Source: Brevibacillus formosus (GTDB lineage: Bacteria; Bacillota; Bacilli; Brevibacillales; Brevibacillaceae). Taken from it: DNA of 64,000 bases. Shown here piece by piece: positions 1-9,026 of this stretch; the first letter of the stretch is position 1; every line of letters begins with the position of its first letter. A program made the translations under genes and the position numbers. The stretch spans positions 39,417 to 103,416 of the forward strand of contig NZ_PXZL01000002.1 of NCBI RefSeq assembly GCF_003013405.1, given 5' to 3'. Under the pieces are notes generated by a model that ran no database searches, was not told the origin of the DNA, and saw nothing but the letters and a program-made list of their open reading frames with translations.

Positions 1-94
1 CTTCGCAGCGGTCAGTCCCAACCCCCAGCAGGACGGAGCCTGGAGCCTAGACTGGAAATATTCTTCTCCCCACTACAGCCATAAGCACATGAAG

Positions 95-130
95 AGTCAG
101 CCTGTAACCATCTACAGGCTGACTTTTTTT
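95..130 (+). terminator. Rho-independent terminator
   Basis: An 11-bp perfect stem (AGTCAGCCTGT / ACAGGCTGACT) with a 7-base T run on the + strand. It would end a + strand transcript entering from the left of the window. On the minus strand the tail after the stem is not T-rich, so it is a weaker terminator for leuA, whose restored stop lies about 10 bases away. Confidence 0.8.
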
Positions 131-139
131 GTCTTACGT

Positions 140-1686
140 TTAATTAGCCCCGACTGCTACAGTTTTTGCTTGATGATCACGCACCGCCTGATTGCTCGCC
201 GCCATAAACGCCTGTGCGACCGCCATCAGTACATCTCGATGCTCGGCAACTCCTTTAAAATGACTTCCGTTGGCGCTGACCGTCACGATCGCTTCGCCTG
301 TCGCATGCTCTCCCGACGACAATGAATACAGCTCCATGTCCGTAAACTCCACACATCGAACGGCAGCGCCTGCTTGATGCCTGCCACTAATGCCTCAACA
401 GGTCCTTCTCCGGTGCCAGAGTATGCTTGTTCTTCTCCTGTTACATTGTTCGTAATTGTGCAGGAAGCCATTCGATGTCCGGATGTCCCGGTGAGCACTT
501 GTGCATTGACCAGTGTGAATGGCTCCAGTACCGCGTTCACGGTATGTCCTACCAGCTCAAGCAATTGATGGTCTTGGACAACTTTTTGCTTGTCAGCCAG
601 CTCTTTAAATTGGACGTACAGGTCCTCCATCTGTTCGTCGGTCAGCTGTATCCCGAATTCGTTTACGCGGTGCTTGATGGCATGGCGACCGGAGTGCTTT
701 CCGAGAATGATCATGTTACGAGGCACGCCCAAGCTCTCAGGGTCCATGATTTCGTAGGTGCTACGCTCTTTTAAGAGACCGTCCTGATGAATTCCCGCTT
801 CGTGCTGAAAAGCATTGCGACCGACAATTGGTTTGTTGAAAGCAATCGGGAAGCTCATGGCACGGCTCACCTTTTGTGAAGTGGTGTAAATGTGCTCCGG
901 TCTGATGCCAGTCTCGGCATCCAATGCTTCTTTGCGCGTCTCAATTGCCATCACCAGCTCTTCCAAGGAGCAGTTCCCTGCTCGCTCACCGACCCCGTTG
1001 ACCGTTACCTCGACTTGGGTGACCCCAGCGCGAATCGCAGCCAAACTGTTTGCAACCGCGAGTCCCAAGTCATTGTGGCAGTGTGCACTGAACTCTACCT
1101 TGTCGCTGCCACGGACGTTTTTCATGACACGAGTGAACATAGCCCCATACTCTTCTGGCAGTGCGTACCCTACCGTATCGGGGATGTTGATAATGGTTGC
1201 CCCTTCTTCGATCGCTGCCTCGATCATCTCAAACAGGAATTCATCTCCTGTACGAGTCGCATCCATCGGGGAAAATTCTATCCGGTCTACAAACTGTTTG
1301 CCGTACGCAATCATTTCGCGGGCGATCTTAATCACCTGCTCTCTCGACTTGCGGAGTTGAAAGTCCAGATGAATGCTGGAGGAGGACAGGAACATGTGGA
1401 GTCTGCGACGCTCTGCCGCTTGTGTAGCACGAACGGCAGCGTCGATGTCCTCTTTCACCGCACGAGCAAAGCCGCAGATTTCCACGCCGTGCACCTCTTG
1501 CGAAATACGTTGCACCGCCATGAAGTCACCAGGACTGGAGATTGGGAAGCCCGGTTCAATGACATCCACGCCGAGGTCTGCCAAATGCTTTGCTATGACG
1601 ATTTTTTGCTCAGGCGAAAGAGACGCTCCTGGCGCTTGCTCTCCGTCACGCAGTGTCGTATCAAAAATATGGATTCGTTTGGTCAT
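140..1686 (-). pseudogene. leuA: 2-isopropylmalate synthase leuA, frameshifted in the C-terminal regulatory domain
   Basis: LeuA condenses acetyl-CoA with 2-ketoisovalerate, the first committed step of leucine synthesis. The catalytic barrel is intact: IFDTTLRDGEQAPGASLS near residue 7, HCHNDLGLA and NGVGERAGNCSLEE further on. ATG at 1686 is chosen because GAGGAGG sits just upstream; a longer open frame reaching 1824 runs through the T-box and is not coding. The frame is broken near 350, in a GTGTG stretch on the minus strand. The native frame stops making sense after about 445 residues and ends at 283. A different frame (352 to 140) encodes the missing regulatory-domain tail, from EFTDMELYSLSSGE to its stop. 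Removing one TG repeat unit would restore a protein of about 514 residues, the usual family length. As read, the product is about 467 residues with an aberrant end. This could be a real mutation that weakens leucine feedback, or a sequencing error. Confidence 0.88.
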
Positions 1687-1723
1687 GGGTAATGCCTCCT
1701 CAATTTTCAATCGTATTTTCCGC

Positions 1724-1990
1724 AATAAAAAAAGCCCGCCGTCTCCATATACAAGAGACGACAGGCTTTTGGCTGCCGCGGTACCACTCTCGTTGATCCC
1801 TTCTTTTTTCAGAAGAGAATCCACCTCGCTGTCCCGATGACGTGGGACGATCCGTCAAGATCTACTGAACGTTTTCAACCTTGCCGCTCCCGGGTGAGAT
1901 TCGAGCATTTCCTGACTGCGTCGCACCTACCCGCAGCTCTCTGGACAAGAAATTTGCTTTACTAGCTCCCGTTCTTCGCGTTTGTTCTAT
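1724..1990 (-). promoter_or_regulatory. Leucine T-box riboswitch, leuA-proximal copy
   Basis: The minus strand carries the T-box core AGAGTGGTACCGCGG (about 1778-1790) followed by a strong terminator hairpin ending in seven T residues at about 1724. The 5' part has the conserved AGAGAGCTGCGGG start of stem I. The specifier lies in the context GAA-T-CTC-ACC, giving CTC (leucine) at 1896-1898. Uncharged tRNA-Leu would favour the antiterminator and let transcription reach leuA, whose start codon is 38 bases beyond the terminator. Confidence 0.92.
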
Positions 1991-2016
1991 GTCGTTGTGA
2001 AAATCAGAAAATCAAA

Positions 2017-2305
2017 AAGGCCTGCCATCTCTATCGAAGAGACGACAGACCTTGTCTATCGCGGTACCACTCTCGTTGACCCCAGCTACTCGCCAGAAGT
2101 CCACCTCATGTACTGATCCTAGTCGATCAGCACAACCCGATCACGGAGGTTAACCGTCAGAACTTACTGCTCGATGCAGCGCTACATCTCGTTCAGTCCT
2201 GCCGCTCCCGGGCGAGCTTCACTGGCTTCTCTGACTGCGTTGCACCGTCCCGCAGCTCTCTAAACAGATCAGTCCACTTACTGTTCCCGTTCTTCGCGTT
2301 ATTGT
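2017..2305 (-). promoter_or_regulatory. Leucine T-box riboswitch, promoter-proximal copy
   Basis: A second complete T-box on the same strand, directly upstream of the first. It has AGAGAGCTGCGGG, a specifier in the context GAA-G-CTC-GCC (CTC, leucine, 2214-2216), the T-box core AGAGTGGTACCGCG (about 2061-2072), and its own terminator ending at about 2017. The two copies are alike in their conserved blocks but differ in the variable middle, so the duplication is not recent or has been under selection only at the core. Confidence 0.92.
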
Positions 2306-2319
2306 TATTATTGTTTGAA

Positions 2320-2348
2320 ATTTTATTCGGTTTACATCTGGTTGTCAA
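2320..2348 (-). promoter_or_regulatory. Sigma-A promoter of the leuA leader
   Basis: On the minus strand TTGACA (2343-2348) and TAAAAT (2320-2325) are separated by exactly 17 bases, about 15-20 bases upstream of the first T-box. No second promoter of similar quality is seen between the two T-boxes, so both probably lie on one transcript. Confidence 0.75.
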
Positions 2349-2384
2349 TGGAGGCTAGCAATAAAAATAATTTTAATAGCCCAA

Positions 2385-3752
2385 TTAATTGAACCCTCTC
2401 ACTGAGCTGCGGCTGAACTGTCTGTAATAAAGGCAAGCGAGACCCAGTATCACGAGCACTAAAGCGGAGTAAATATTGCTATAGACCGACGCTCCTGGAT
2501 AGCTATTGAGCAGATTCCAGCTCACAGCAGCTCCTCCATCAATCGACTTGCCGTACAAGGTAGCTGCAAGTGCACCTGCAATAAAGTTCAGCATAGCCAA
2601 CAGTCCCATACCGACGCCGATCTGTTCCTTCGGTAGCGACTGCGAGATTGCGTTTGACATCGAAATCATCATAAACGATAGTCCGACATTGCCAAAAATC
2701 AGAAAAACGGCAATGAGGAGCGGGGATACTCCCGCAAAGGAAGAGAAGAGAACAAAGCTGCTCAAAAGTAGCGCAGACGCTGTATAAAATAAATACGAAT
2801 TCCCTTTCTTATCCGCAAGAATCCCAGCCTTTTTCCCTAAAAACGCGGTCACAATTGCTCCTGGTACCATGACAAAGCCAATGAGCCCCGGTGCCAGATG
2901 ATTCACATTGGCCAACAACTGTGGACTAAGAAAGGCGAACGAATAGCCACTCCCTATCATCAAAAAGGCAATGACCAGCCCGAGCGAATAGCGTTTGCTC
3001 CGGAATAAGCCAGGGCGAATAAAAGGTTCTGCCGTCGTCTGAATTCTTACCAAGAACAGAAGGAATGAGAGGATGCACCCCAGTGCGAGCAACAAGCTCT
3101 GATTCGTAATAGCCAGCAGAAGCAATGCAATCGTTATGGCGAGAAGCCCACCACCGATCCAATCCATTTTGACAGCCTCCCGTTCCTCCTCCTCCAAATA
3201 CTTACGGAAAAAAGGTACGGCAAAAAGCGTGAACAACGGCATGCAGAACAGCCATCTCCAATCGAGCAGACTGACCAGCAAAGAAGAAAGAACGGGACCT
3301 AATGCGCTACCGATTGCCATCCCAGTCATGGAGATCCCTAGAGCTCGCCCCCTACTCTCCGGGGGAAAATAACGCACCGGAATAATGGAAGACGTCGCTG
3401 GAACAACCGCAGCTCCTGCTGCCTGCACAATTCTCCCAAAAAGCACCATGCCATAATTCTCGGCAAAAAATCCGATAAGGGAGCCGATGGCAAACAGAAT
3501 CAACCCGAATGTAAGCAAATGTTTGAGCTTATAAGAATCAGCCAGCTTGCCGTACATCACGGTTCCAACCGCATAGATTAACAAAAAGGCAGACGTCACC
3601 CAGCTTACTTGGCTAAAGGATAAATGAAACTCCGCCCGGATTTGCGGTAACACGATATTGAACATCGTAGCACTCATCACCGTAATCATGAGCGTAAACA
3701 CGAGTACGCGAAGAACTTTTTCAGCAGATTGTTGTTGTGGTTCGGTTTGCAT
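2385..3752 (-). CDS. MFS drug-type efflux transporter (DHA2/14-TM-like)
   Basis: A 455-residue inner-membrane protein of the major facilitator superfamily. It has the sequence character of multidrug/tetracycline proton antiporters: an N-terminal helix with MSATMFNIVLPQI, then the loop motif GKLADSYKLKHLL, and the helix-5-type motif region ALGPVLSSLL. Repeated hydrophobic segments cover the whole length. Family knowledge suggests proton-driven export of small molecules; the substrate cannot be read from sequence. It is transcribed away from a LysR regulator gene, which is the likely controller. Confidence 0.85.
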   Translation of the reverse strand: MQTEPQQQSAEKVLRVLVFTLMITVMSATMFNIVLPQIRAEFHLSFSQVSWVTSAFLLIYAVGTVMYGKLADSYKLKHLLTFGLILFAIGSLIGFFAENYGMVLFGRIVQAAGAAVVPATSSIIPVRYFPPESRGRALGISMTGMAIGSALGPVLSSLLVSLLDWRWLFCMPLFTLFAVPFFRKYLEEEEREAVKMDWIGGGLLAITIALLLLAITNQSLLLALGCILSFLLFLVRIQTTAEPFIRPGLFRSKRYSLGLVIAFLMIGSGYSFAFLSPQLLANVNHLAPGLIGFVMVPGAIVTAFLGKKAGILADKKGNSYLFYTASALLLSSFVLFSSFAGVSPLLIAVFLIFGNVGLSFMMISMSNAISQSLPKEQIGVGMGLLAMLNFIAGALAATLYGKSIDGGAAVSWNLLNSYPGASVYSNIYSALVLVILGLACLYYRQFSRSSVRGFN

Positions 3753-3901
3753 ATTGGAAAGACACCTCTCGTTATCACCGATTTCTTCCCGGGAAGGTGA
3801 TTGTTGGCCTTGCTAGATGTAGTTTATAATGATTTTAAAATAAACGAAAATATATCTTTTGATATGCAGTTGATATACCTGAGTATATGGAGTTGAATCG
3901 T

Positions 3902-4777
3902 ATGGAATTGTTGCAATTGCACTATTTCCGAACAGTGGCCAAGTGGCAGCATATGACGAAAGCCGCCCAAGAGCTGCGAATTGCTCAGCCTGCTCTAAGC
4001 AAGACCATTGCTCGGTTGGAAGAGGATGTCGGGGTTCCGTTATTTGACCGCGAGCGAGGACGTATTCGGCTAAATACGTTTGGGAAGGCATATTTGGAGC
4101 GTGTAGATAAAGCACTGAACTTGTTGGAGGAAGGTCAAAAAGTCGTATCGGATCTGGCCGGAATGGAGCATGGTCGTATTCATCTGGCAACGTCGACCTT
4201 GGATCTATTATCAGAACCGTTGGGCAAGTTTCTCGCCCTCCATCCCGATGTGCATTTCCAGATCACGCAAGCCACCATTGAAGAAATGGCACTCCTCTTG
4301 GAGTCAGGCGAAGTGGATATTTGCTTCACGCATTTGCCGATCAAGCTACCGGATATTTTGACTACACCCGTATTGAAAGAAGATATTCACGTAGCTGTCC
4401 CACGCACACATCACTTAGCCAAGCAAAGCAGTATTCGACTAAGCGAGCTGGCCGAAGAGTCCTTTATCGGCTACAGGGAGGACTTTCCCATCCAAATGCT
4501 GTACGATCAGTTCTTTCAAAAAGCAGGGATTACCCCCAAATTCGCTTGTCGGGTAGATGATCCCGGTTCTATCCAAAAGCTGGTCCGCGCCGGTCTTGGC
4601 ATCGCCCTCTACGGCTGTATCAATCGAGAGGAAGACCCTCACCTTGTCATGCTTCCAATCGAAGACCCGATCTGCCAGCGACATTTTCAAATGATTCGGC
4701 ACGAAAAAAGATATCTCTCTCTGGCAGCACGCAAGTTCAGTGATTTTATCGTCCAGTACTTTGCTCTAGACTCTTGA
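3902..4777 (+). CDS. LysR-family transcriptional regulator
   Basis: A 291-residue protein with an N-terminal winged helix-turn-helix typical of LysR regulators (LLQLHYFRTVAKWQHMTKAA, then IAQPALSKTIARLEEDVG) and a C-terminal substrate-binding-protein fold. ATG at 3902 is preferred over the in-frame ATG at 3887 because GGAG lies 9 bases upstream of 3902. It is divergent from the MFS exporter, with a shared 149-base promoter region. LysR proteins usually control the divergent gene and themselves, so the exporter is the probable target. The effector is unknown. Confidence 0.9.
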   Translation: MELLQLHYFRTVAKWQHMTKAAQELRIAQPALSKTIARLEEDVGVPLFDRERGRIRLNTFGKAYLERVDKALNLLEEGQKVVSDLAGMEHGRIHLATSTLDLLSEPLGKFLALHPDVHFQITQATIEEMALLLESGEVDICFTHLPIKLPDILTTPVLKEDIHVAVPRTHHLAKQSSIRLSELAEESFIGYREDFPIQMLYDQFFQKAGITPKFACRVDDPGSIQKLVRAGLGIALYGCINREEDPHLVMLPIEDPICQRHFQMIRHEKRYLSLAARKFSDFIVQYFALDS

Positions 4778-4797
4778 AGAATCCCCCCTTTCCAACA

Positions 4798-4826
4798 GAA
4801 AAAAGCCTGGCATCATTCGCCAGGCT
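4798..4826 (-). terminator. Terminator between convergent genes
   Basis: Stem AGCCTGGC / GCCAGGCT with a run of T residues on the minus strand side (A run 4799-4804 on +). It ends the transcript of the two small membrane protein genes and may also serve the LysR gene from the other side. Confidence 0.75.
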
Positions 4827-4832
4827 CTTCCC

Positions 4833-5012
4833 CTACTCTTGTTTTCTTTTTTTCATGCGTAAAATAATGCCGTCAATGAGCAGTCCAATCCCCGCTCCGT
4901 AAAAAGGGGCCGCAAACCGAGTTCCTTCAGCAAGCGGCAGGTCTTTCAAATACACGATAAACACGCCGACAATAAAACCGATCATCGTGTAGCGCAGCCG
5001 GGTCGCCCCCAT
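4833..5012 (-). CDS. Small membrane protein, two predicted TM segments
   Basis: A 59-residue protein of unknown function. Two hydrophobic segments are visible (about residues 9-24 and 33-50), followed by a basic tail, RMKKRKQE, that should lie in the cytoplasm. ATG at 5012 has GGGAG 9 bases upstream; a TTG just before it is an alternative start. It lies 21 bases after the yneF-like gene and is probably cotranscribed with it. Confidence 0.6.
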   Translation of the reverse strand: MGATRLRYTMIGFIVGVFIVYLKDLPLAEGTRFAAPFYGAGIGLLIDGIILRMKKRKQE

Positions 5013-5033
5013 CAAACGACACTCCCTTTCACG

Positions 5034-5264
5034 CTACTTCCCGAATTTATTTGGCATTTTCATGTTTTTCATCGTACGGCTCATCTGTTTGAGCTGCTTT
5101 TGGTTGAGATTCATCCCCATTGAACGGGCCATGGCTTGAAGCTGCTTTTCGTCCATTTGCATGTTGGACATTTGTTTTTTCAATAAATAAGTCCCTCCAT
5201 AAAATCCACCAGCGAGACCAATTAACAATGTGACAATTGGAATTACCCAGTTGTACCAAGCCAT
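5034..5264 (-). CDS. YneF family (UPF0154) membrane protein
   Basis: A 76-residue protein with one N-terminal membrane helix (WVIPIVTLLIGLAGGFYGGT) and a basic, methionine-rich cytoplasmic tail. The length, single helix and the QMDEKQLQAMARSMGMNLNQ segment match the UPF0154/YneF family of Firmicutes. The family has no firmly assigned biochemical role. Likely cotranscribed with the downstream small membrane protein gene. Confidence 0.85.
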   Translation of the reverse strand: MAWYNWVIPIVTLLIGLAGGFYGGTYLLKKQMSNMQMDEKQLQAMARSMGMNLNQKQLKQMSRTMKNMKMPNKFGK

Positions 5265-5425
5265 CAATACATTACCATCCTCTATACGTAATTATGAACT
5301 CTTTTATTGTACCATAGTTGAGCTATCTTCTGTAAATTGTGATTAGAAAACTTGGAAAATGAGAACACTGCCCTCAACCATATCTTTGTCTCAAGCATAT
5401 TCTAATAGCAAGAGGTGAAACAACC

Positions 5426-6214
5426 ATGACTCCAATTGTAATTCTGGACGCTGGACACGGTGGCAGCGATCCTGGCGGAGGCAACAACGCGCAATTTACC
5501 GAGAAAGATATGAATTTACAAATATCGCTCTATCAATATAATCGCTTTTTGTCCCTAAATATTCCTGTCGCGATCACACGGAAAACCGATGTGACTTTGA
5601 CAAGTGAGGCTCGTACTGCTCTGGTTCGAAACAGCGGTGCTCGGTACTGTATATCCAACCATATTAACTCAGGTGGCGGCCGAGGCTCGGAGGTCCTTTA
5701 CTCGATTTACGGCTCCCCAACCTTTCCCCAATTGATCCAGGATGCTCTGGCAGCGGAAGGGATGCCGAATCGACGCATTTTTACGCGGACACTGCCAGAT
5801 AATCCGCGGCTCGATTACTACTTCATGCACCGGGAGACTGGCAGCGTGGAGACGGTAATCGTCGAGTATGGCTTTGCCGACAACGCTTTGGACGCAAATA
5901 AACTACAGCAGGATTGGCGAGATCTCGCAGAAGGCGTAGTCAGGGCATTTTGCACGTATGCTAAACTTCCCTACCAGCCCCCTACGGCTCCTACTTCCAC
6001 ACCAAAACCTACTGCAGCACCGACCCTTGCTCCCACCACTTCTCCTGGAAATGGCGGAGGGAATGTGCCTGATTGGAAGCAGGAAGCCGTCAACTGGCTG
6101 TATGATCATGGCTTTTTAACAGACGAACAATGGCGTCAGCAGCCTGACCAACCTCTGCCGCTCTGGGCACATGCTGTCATCTTGAAACGTTTATTCGAAA
6201 AGCTCAAACCATAA
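5426..6214 (+). CDS. N-acetylmuramoyl-L-alanine amidase (Amidase_3 type)
   Basis: A 262-residue zinc amidase that cleaves the amide between muramic acid and the stem peptide of peptidoglycan. The catalytic domain covers about residues 1-178. Zinc and catalytic residues are visible in DAGHGGSDPG (His), FTEKDMN (Glu), SNHINSGG (His) and ETVIVEYGF (Glu). A proline/threonine linker (PPTAPTSTPKPTAAPTLAPT) leads to a C-terminal domain of about 45 residues starting at DWKQEAVNWLYDHGFL, which resembles tails of phage and sporulation endolysins. No signal peptide is present, so it may act as a lysin released at mother-cell or phage-type lysis, or be exported by another route. Confidence 0.88.
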   Translation: MTPIVILDAGHGGSDPGGGNNAQFTEKDMNLQISLYQYNRFLSLNIPVAITRKTDVTLTSEARTALVRNSGARYCISNHINSGGGRGSEVLYSIYGSPTFPQLIQDALAAEGMPNRRIFTRTLPDNPRLDYYFMHRETGSVETVIVEYGFADNALDANKLQQDWRDLAEGVVRAFCTYAKLPYQPPTAPTSTPKPTAAPTLAPTTSPGNGGGNVPDWKQEAVNWLYDHGFLTDEQWRQQPDQPLPLWAHAVILKRLFEKLKP

Positions 6215-6228
6215 CGTAACTTCTCCGT

Positions 6229-7053
6229 TTAATCGTTTGCCTTAAAACGGGTCAGCGGCGTATCCGTTAAGCCCGAATAGTTTCTTTTTGCCGGCACACT
6301 CACCAATTCGTCCTCTGGATAGCGGTAGGAGGTTAACATTCCGCCGAACACACATCCTTGGTCGATGTTGATGGTGCCATTTTTTCTTTTTGGTTCTGGA
6401 TGCGGATCATGTCCCCAGACGATTATGGGCGAAGTCACTTTTCGTTCTTTTGCCCATTCTCTGCGGATCGGGCGCCCATCCGGTCCCGTCCCTGCCACAT
6501 CACCATATCGGCAAAACGTGTAGACCGCAGGCGAATCCATCCCTATGTAATCATCGCGAATCCCCGCATGAACGGCGACCGCTACTATTTTTTCATTTTG
6601 TTTGATGATCATGTGAGAAGGAGAAGAAAATAGCAATCTACGGCTCTGCTCACGCAGTAAGGAGGCCTTCTTCGGTCCGTATTCCTGCTGATACAGCCGA
6701 ATCTCCTCTTCTACTTTTTCATCTCCGTGAGCCAATGTCACTGGTCTGCCATCCAACCAGCGGGCTACTTTCCACCCGTGGTTACTATCTACCATCTCAG
6801 CCAGGCCTGCCGTGACATGTTGGTGAAAAAATTGCAGCATTTTGATTGAGTAAGGTCCACGACTCGTGATATCACCGAGGGAAAGGAGCTTTCGGCCGTG
6901 GGGATGGCGATATGTACCGTCTGGGGTTTGTTCATATCCCAAGCGTTTGAGCAATTCTATAAATTCGTCGTAACAGCCGTGAACATCGCCAACGATATCC
7001 ACACCATTGTCAGCCGAAAGCACCTTGGAGCGTGTTTGAGGTTTGTGCCTCAT
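6229..7053 (-). CDS. Metallophosphoesterase, PrpE-like bis(5'-nucleosyl)-tetraphosphatase
   Basis: A 274-residue calcineurin-like phosphoesterase. Metal-binding motifs are in order: DIVGDVHGCYDE, SLGDITSRGP (GD box; the usual second Asp is replaced by Thr-Ser), SNHGWK, LAHG and WGHDPHPEP. The length and motif set match PrpE of Bacillus, which hydrolyses Ap4A-type nucleotides and affects spore germination signalling. ATG at 7053 is chosen because AGGAGGG lies 7 bases upstream; the open frame continues further upstream without a ribosome site. Confidence 0.78.
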   Translation of the reverse strand: MRHKPQTRSKVLSADNGVDIVGDVHGCYDEFIELLKRLGYEQTPDGTYRHPHGRKLLSLGDITSRGPYSIKMLQFFHQHVTAGLAEMVDSNHGWKVARWLDGRPVTLAHGDEKVEEEIRLYQQEYGPKKASLLREQSRRLLFSSPSHMIIKQNEKIVAVAVHAGIRDDYIGMDSPAVYTFCRYGDVAGTGPDGRPIRREWAKERKVTSPIIVWGHDPHPEPKRKNGTINIDQGCVFGGMLTSYRYPEDELVSVPAKRNYSGLTDTPLTRFKAND

Positions 7054-7155
7054 AGCTCGTCCCTCCTTTCCGTTATCTCTCATTCGTTACTTACTATCTT
7101 TACCACATCTTCGAAAAAAACTCACGGTTTGGGTACAAGAAAACTGTTTAAACAA

Positions 7156-7207
7156 GTAAACGCGCGAAAGAGCCCCTATTTACTGAGGAGCTTTTTGGCG
7201 CGTTTAC
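7156..7207. terminator. Bidirectional terminator with nested stems
   Basis: A perfect 10-bp outer inverted repeat, GTAAACGCGC / GCGCGTTTAC, encloses an inner stem GAGCCCCT / AGGAGCT followed by T residues in either direction. It sits just after the liaR stop and should end the lia operon. Confidence 0.7.
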
Positions 7208-7227
7208 CTATACATGATGCTATGTGA

Positions 7228-7857
7228 TTAGCCTAAGCTATGCGTATGCACGTAAATGGCCGCTTGCGTGCGATCCTCCACGTTCAGCTTGGCAAGAATG
7301 TTGCTGACATGAGTCTTGACTGTTTTGATCCCGATAATGAGCTCATCAGCAATCTCTTGGTTGGACTTGCCCTGACCGATCAGCTTCAAAACCTCCAGCT
7401 CGCGCGGCGTCAGTTGCTCATGGGGATGGGACTCTTGACCGTGACGGAAACGGGCCATGATTTTTCCTGCTACCCTCGATTCCAAAACTGGCTCACCCGC
7501 CGCAGCAGAGCGAATTGCCTTTGCAATCTCGGCTGCACGCGAAGTCTTTAGCAAATAGCTGAATGCCCCCGCTTCAATGACCGGATATACCTTTTCGTCA
7601 TCAATAAAGCTAGTCAAGACAATAACCTTACTGGATGGACAGCTTTCACGAATACGCCGAGTCGCTTCCACACCACCGATGCCTTCCATGACTAAATCCA
7701 TCAGAACGACATCCGGGCGCAGCTCTTGCGTCATCCGCACCCCTTCTTCTCCACTGCCTGCCTCTGCTACGACTTCAATATCGTCCTCTGTAGACAAATA
7801 AGCAGCTAGACCCATCCGAACCATTTCGTGATCATCTACCAGTAGTACCCGAATCAC
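7228..7857 (-). CDS. liaR: LiaR-type response regulator (NarL/FixJ family)
   Basis: A 209-residue regulator: a receiver domain (residues 1-120) with the phosphoacceptor Asp in VVLMDLVMEG, and a LuxR-type helix-turn-helix (LTPRELEVLKLIGQGKSNQE, then KTVKTHVSNILAKL). GTG at 7857 begins IRVLLVDDHE. It is the last gene of a lia-type operon and follows the kinase gene by 7 bases. LiaR/VraR proteins activate the cell-envelope stress regulon in response to lipid II-binding antibiotics; the likely target is the operon itself. Confidence 0.9.
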   Translation of the reverse strand: MIRVLLVDDHEMVRMGLAAYLSTEDDIEVVAEAGSGEEGVRMTQELRPDVVLMDLVMEGIGGVEATRRIRESCPSSKVIVLTSFIDDEKVYPVIEAGAFSYLLKTSRAAEIAKAIRSAAAGEPVLESRVAGKIMARFRHGQESHPHEQLTPRELEVLKLIGQGKSNQEIADELIIGIKTVKTHVSNILAKLNVEDRTQAAIYVHTHSLG

Positions 7858-7864
7858 CGAGCCT

Positions 7865-9013
7865 TCACCCTTCCCGTTCCGTCTGTGACATTAGAGGAAT
7901 ACGCACCTCAATTTGCGTCCCCTTCCCAATTGCCGAGTAAATCTCCATGGAGCCTCCGACCTCTGCTACACGCTCCTGCATGCTGCGCAAACCGTAGGAC
8001 GTCATTTTCTCCCCATCCGGATCAAAGCCAACACCGTCATCCGTTACTCGCAGGCGAACCTGCTCTTGCAGCGTAAACAGCTTTACTGTAATCTGGGTAG
8101 CTCTGGCATGCCGCAATGTATTGGACAAGGACTCCTGCAAAATGCGGAACAAATGATCCTCAATTCCACTCGGCAAGCCTTCGACGTCTTCGATCTCCCA
8201 CGTCAGCTGCATGGTATTTTTACGCGTCAGCTCATCTAAAAGTTCCAGAATGGCTTCCTTCAATGACTTGTTTTGTAACGTAGCCGGGCGAAGATGCAAA
8301 AGCAATGCCCTCATCTCCGCTTGTGCAGCTGCTGCCATCTCTTCGACCAATTCAATCTGCTGGGCTGCACGTTGAGGATTCTTTTCTACAAGCCGCTTCA
8401 TCGCCGCAGTCGTCATGGCGATGGCGAACAGCTGCTGGCTGACTGCGTCATGCAGTTCTCTTGCCAATCTCTGTCGCTCCTCTGTTACCGCTGCATGCTT
8501 CAATTGTTCTGCCAGAGCCGCATTGTGGTTCGACAGGCGCTGCAAGGATGCTACTTGCTCTTCCCATTGCGAAGCCAAGCGATTGATCTGCCATCCTAAT
8601 TCGCCAACTTCATCGACGCCCAATTCGGGAACCCGATACGACAGCATCCCGCGCCCGAGCTTCATGGCAGCTTCCCACAGTACACTGAGTCTCTTTTTCA
8701 ATAAATTGCCGATGATATAGGAAATGATCAATGCCACTAAGACACCTGCAGGCAAAGAAACAACAAAAGCAGCAAGCTGAATCAAGCCCTCTGGATCAGC
8801 GGGCAGATTGATGCCTATATATTCTGCAAGCCACCACACGAGGTTGCGGTCGCTGATTATTTCGTTGTACCACCGATGAATCCCGGGGTGATCTCTCCAA
8901 AGAAAGTATAGCCAAAAGAAACAAATAAACGCGGCAGTAACTGCACTGACGGCCAGTAACATGCCATAGCGCACGTATTGCCACTGAATACTTGCCAATC
9001 GCTGTCGACGCAT
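7865..9013 (-). CDS. liaS: LiaS-type sensor histidine kinase
   Basis: A 382-residue membrane kinase. Two membrane helices (about residues 15-35 and 80-103) flank a short extracytoplasmic loop. A HAMP-like linker follows, then the HisKA_3 dimerisation domain with the phosphoacceptor His in RQRLARELHDAVSQQLFAIA, and an HATPase_c domain with DDGVGFDP and YGLRSMQERV. ATG at 9013 has AGGAGG 8 bases upstream. It pairs with the downstream liaR gene. Compared with Bacillus subtilis LiaS it is somewhat longer, the extra length lying mainly in the extracytoplasmic loop and linker. Confidence 0.9.
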   Translation of the reverse strand: MRRQRLASIQWQYVRYGMLLAVSAVTAAFICFFWLYFLWRDHPGIHRWYNEIISDRNLVWWLAEYIGINLPADPEGLIQLAAFVVSLPAGVLVALIISYIIGNLLKKRLSVLWEAAMKLGRGMLSYRVPELGVDEVGELGWQINRLASQWEEQVASLQRLSNHNAALAEQLKHAAVTEERQRLARELHDAVSQQLFAIAMTTAAMKRLVEKNPQRAAQQIELVEEMAAAAQAEMRALLLHLRPATLQNKSLKEAILELLDELTRKNTMQLTWEIEDVEGLPSGIEDHLFRILQESLSNTLRHARATQITVKLFTLQEQVRLRVTDDGVGFDPDGEKMTSYGLRSMQERVAEVGGSMEIYSAIGKGTQIEVRIPLMSQTEREG

Positions 9014-9026
9014 CCGCCAGTACCTC

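Noticed and set aside
892-1692. Long open frames antisense to leuA
   Set aside because: They lie fully within the leuA coding region on the other strand and encode no recognisable domain.
1687-1824. In-frame extension of leuA upstream of ATG 1686
   Set aside because: It runs through the T-box core and terminator, has no ribosome site and encodes no family sequence.
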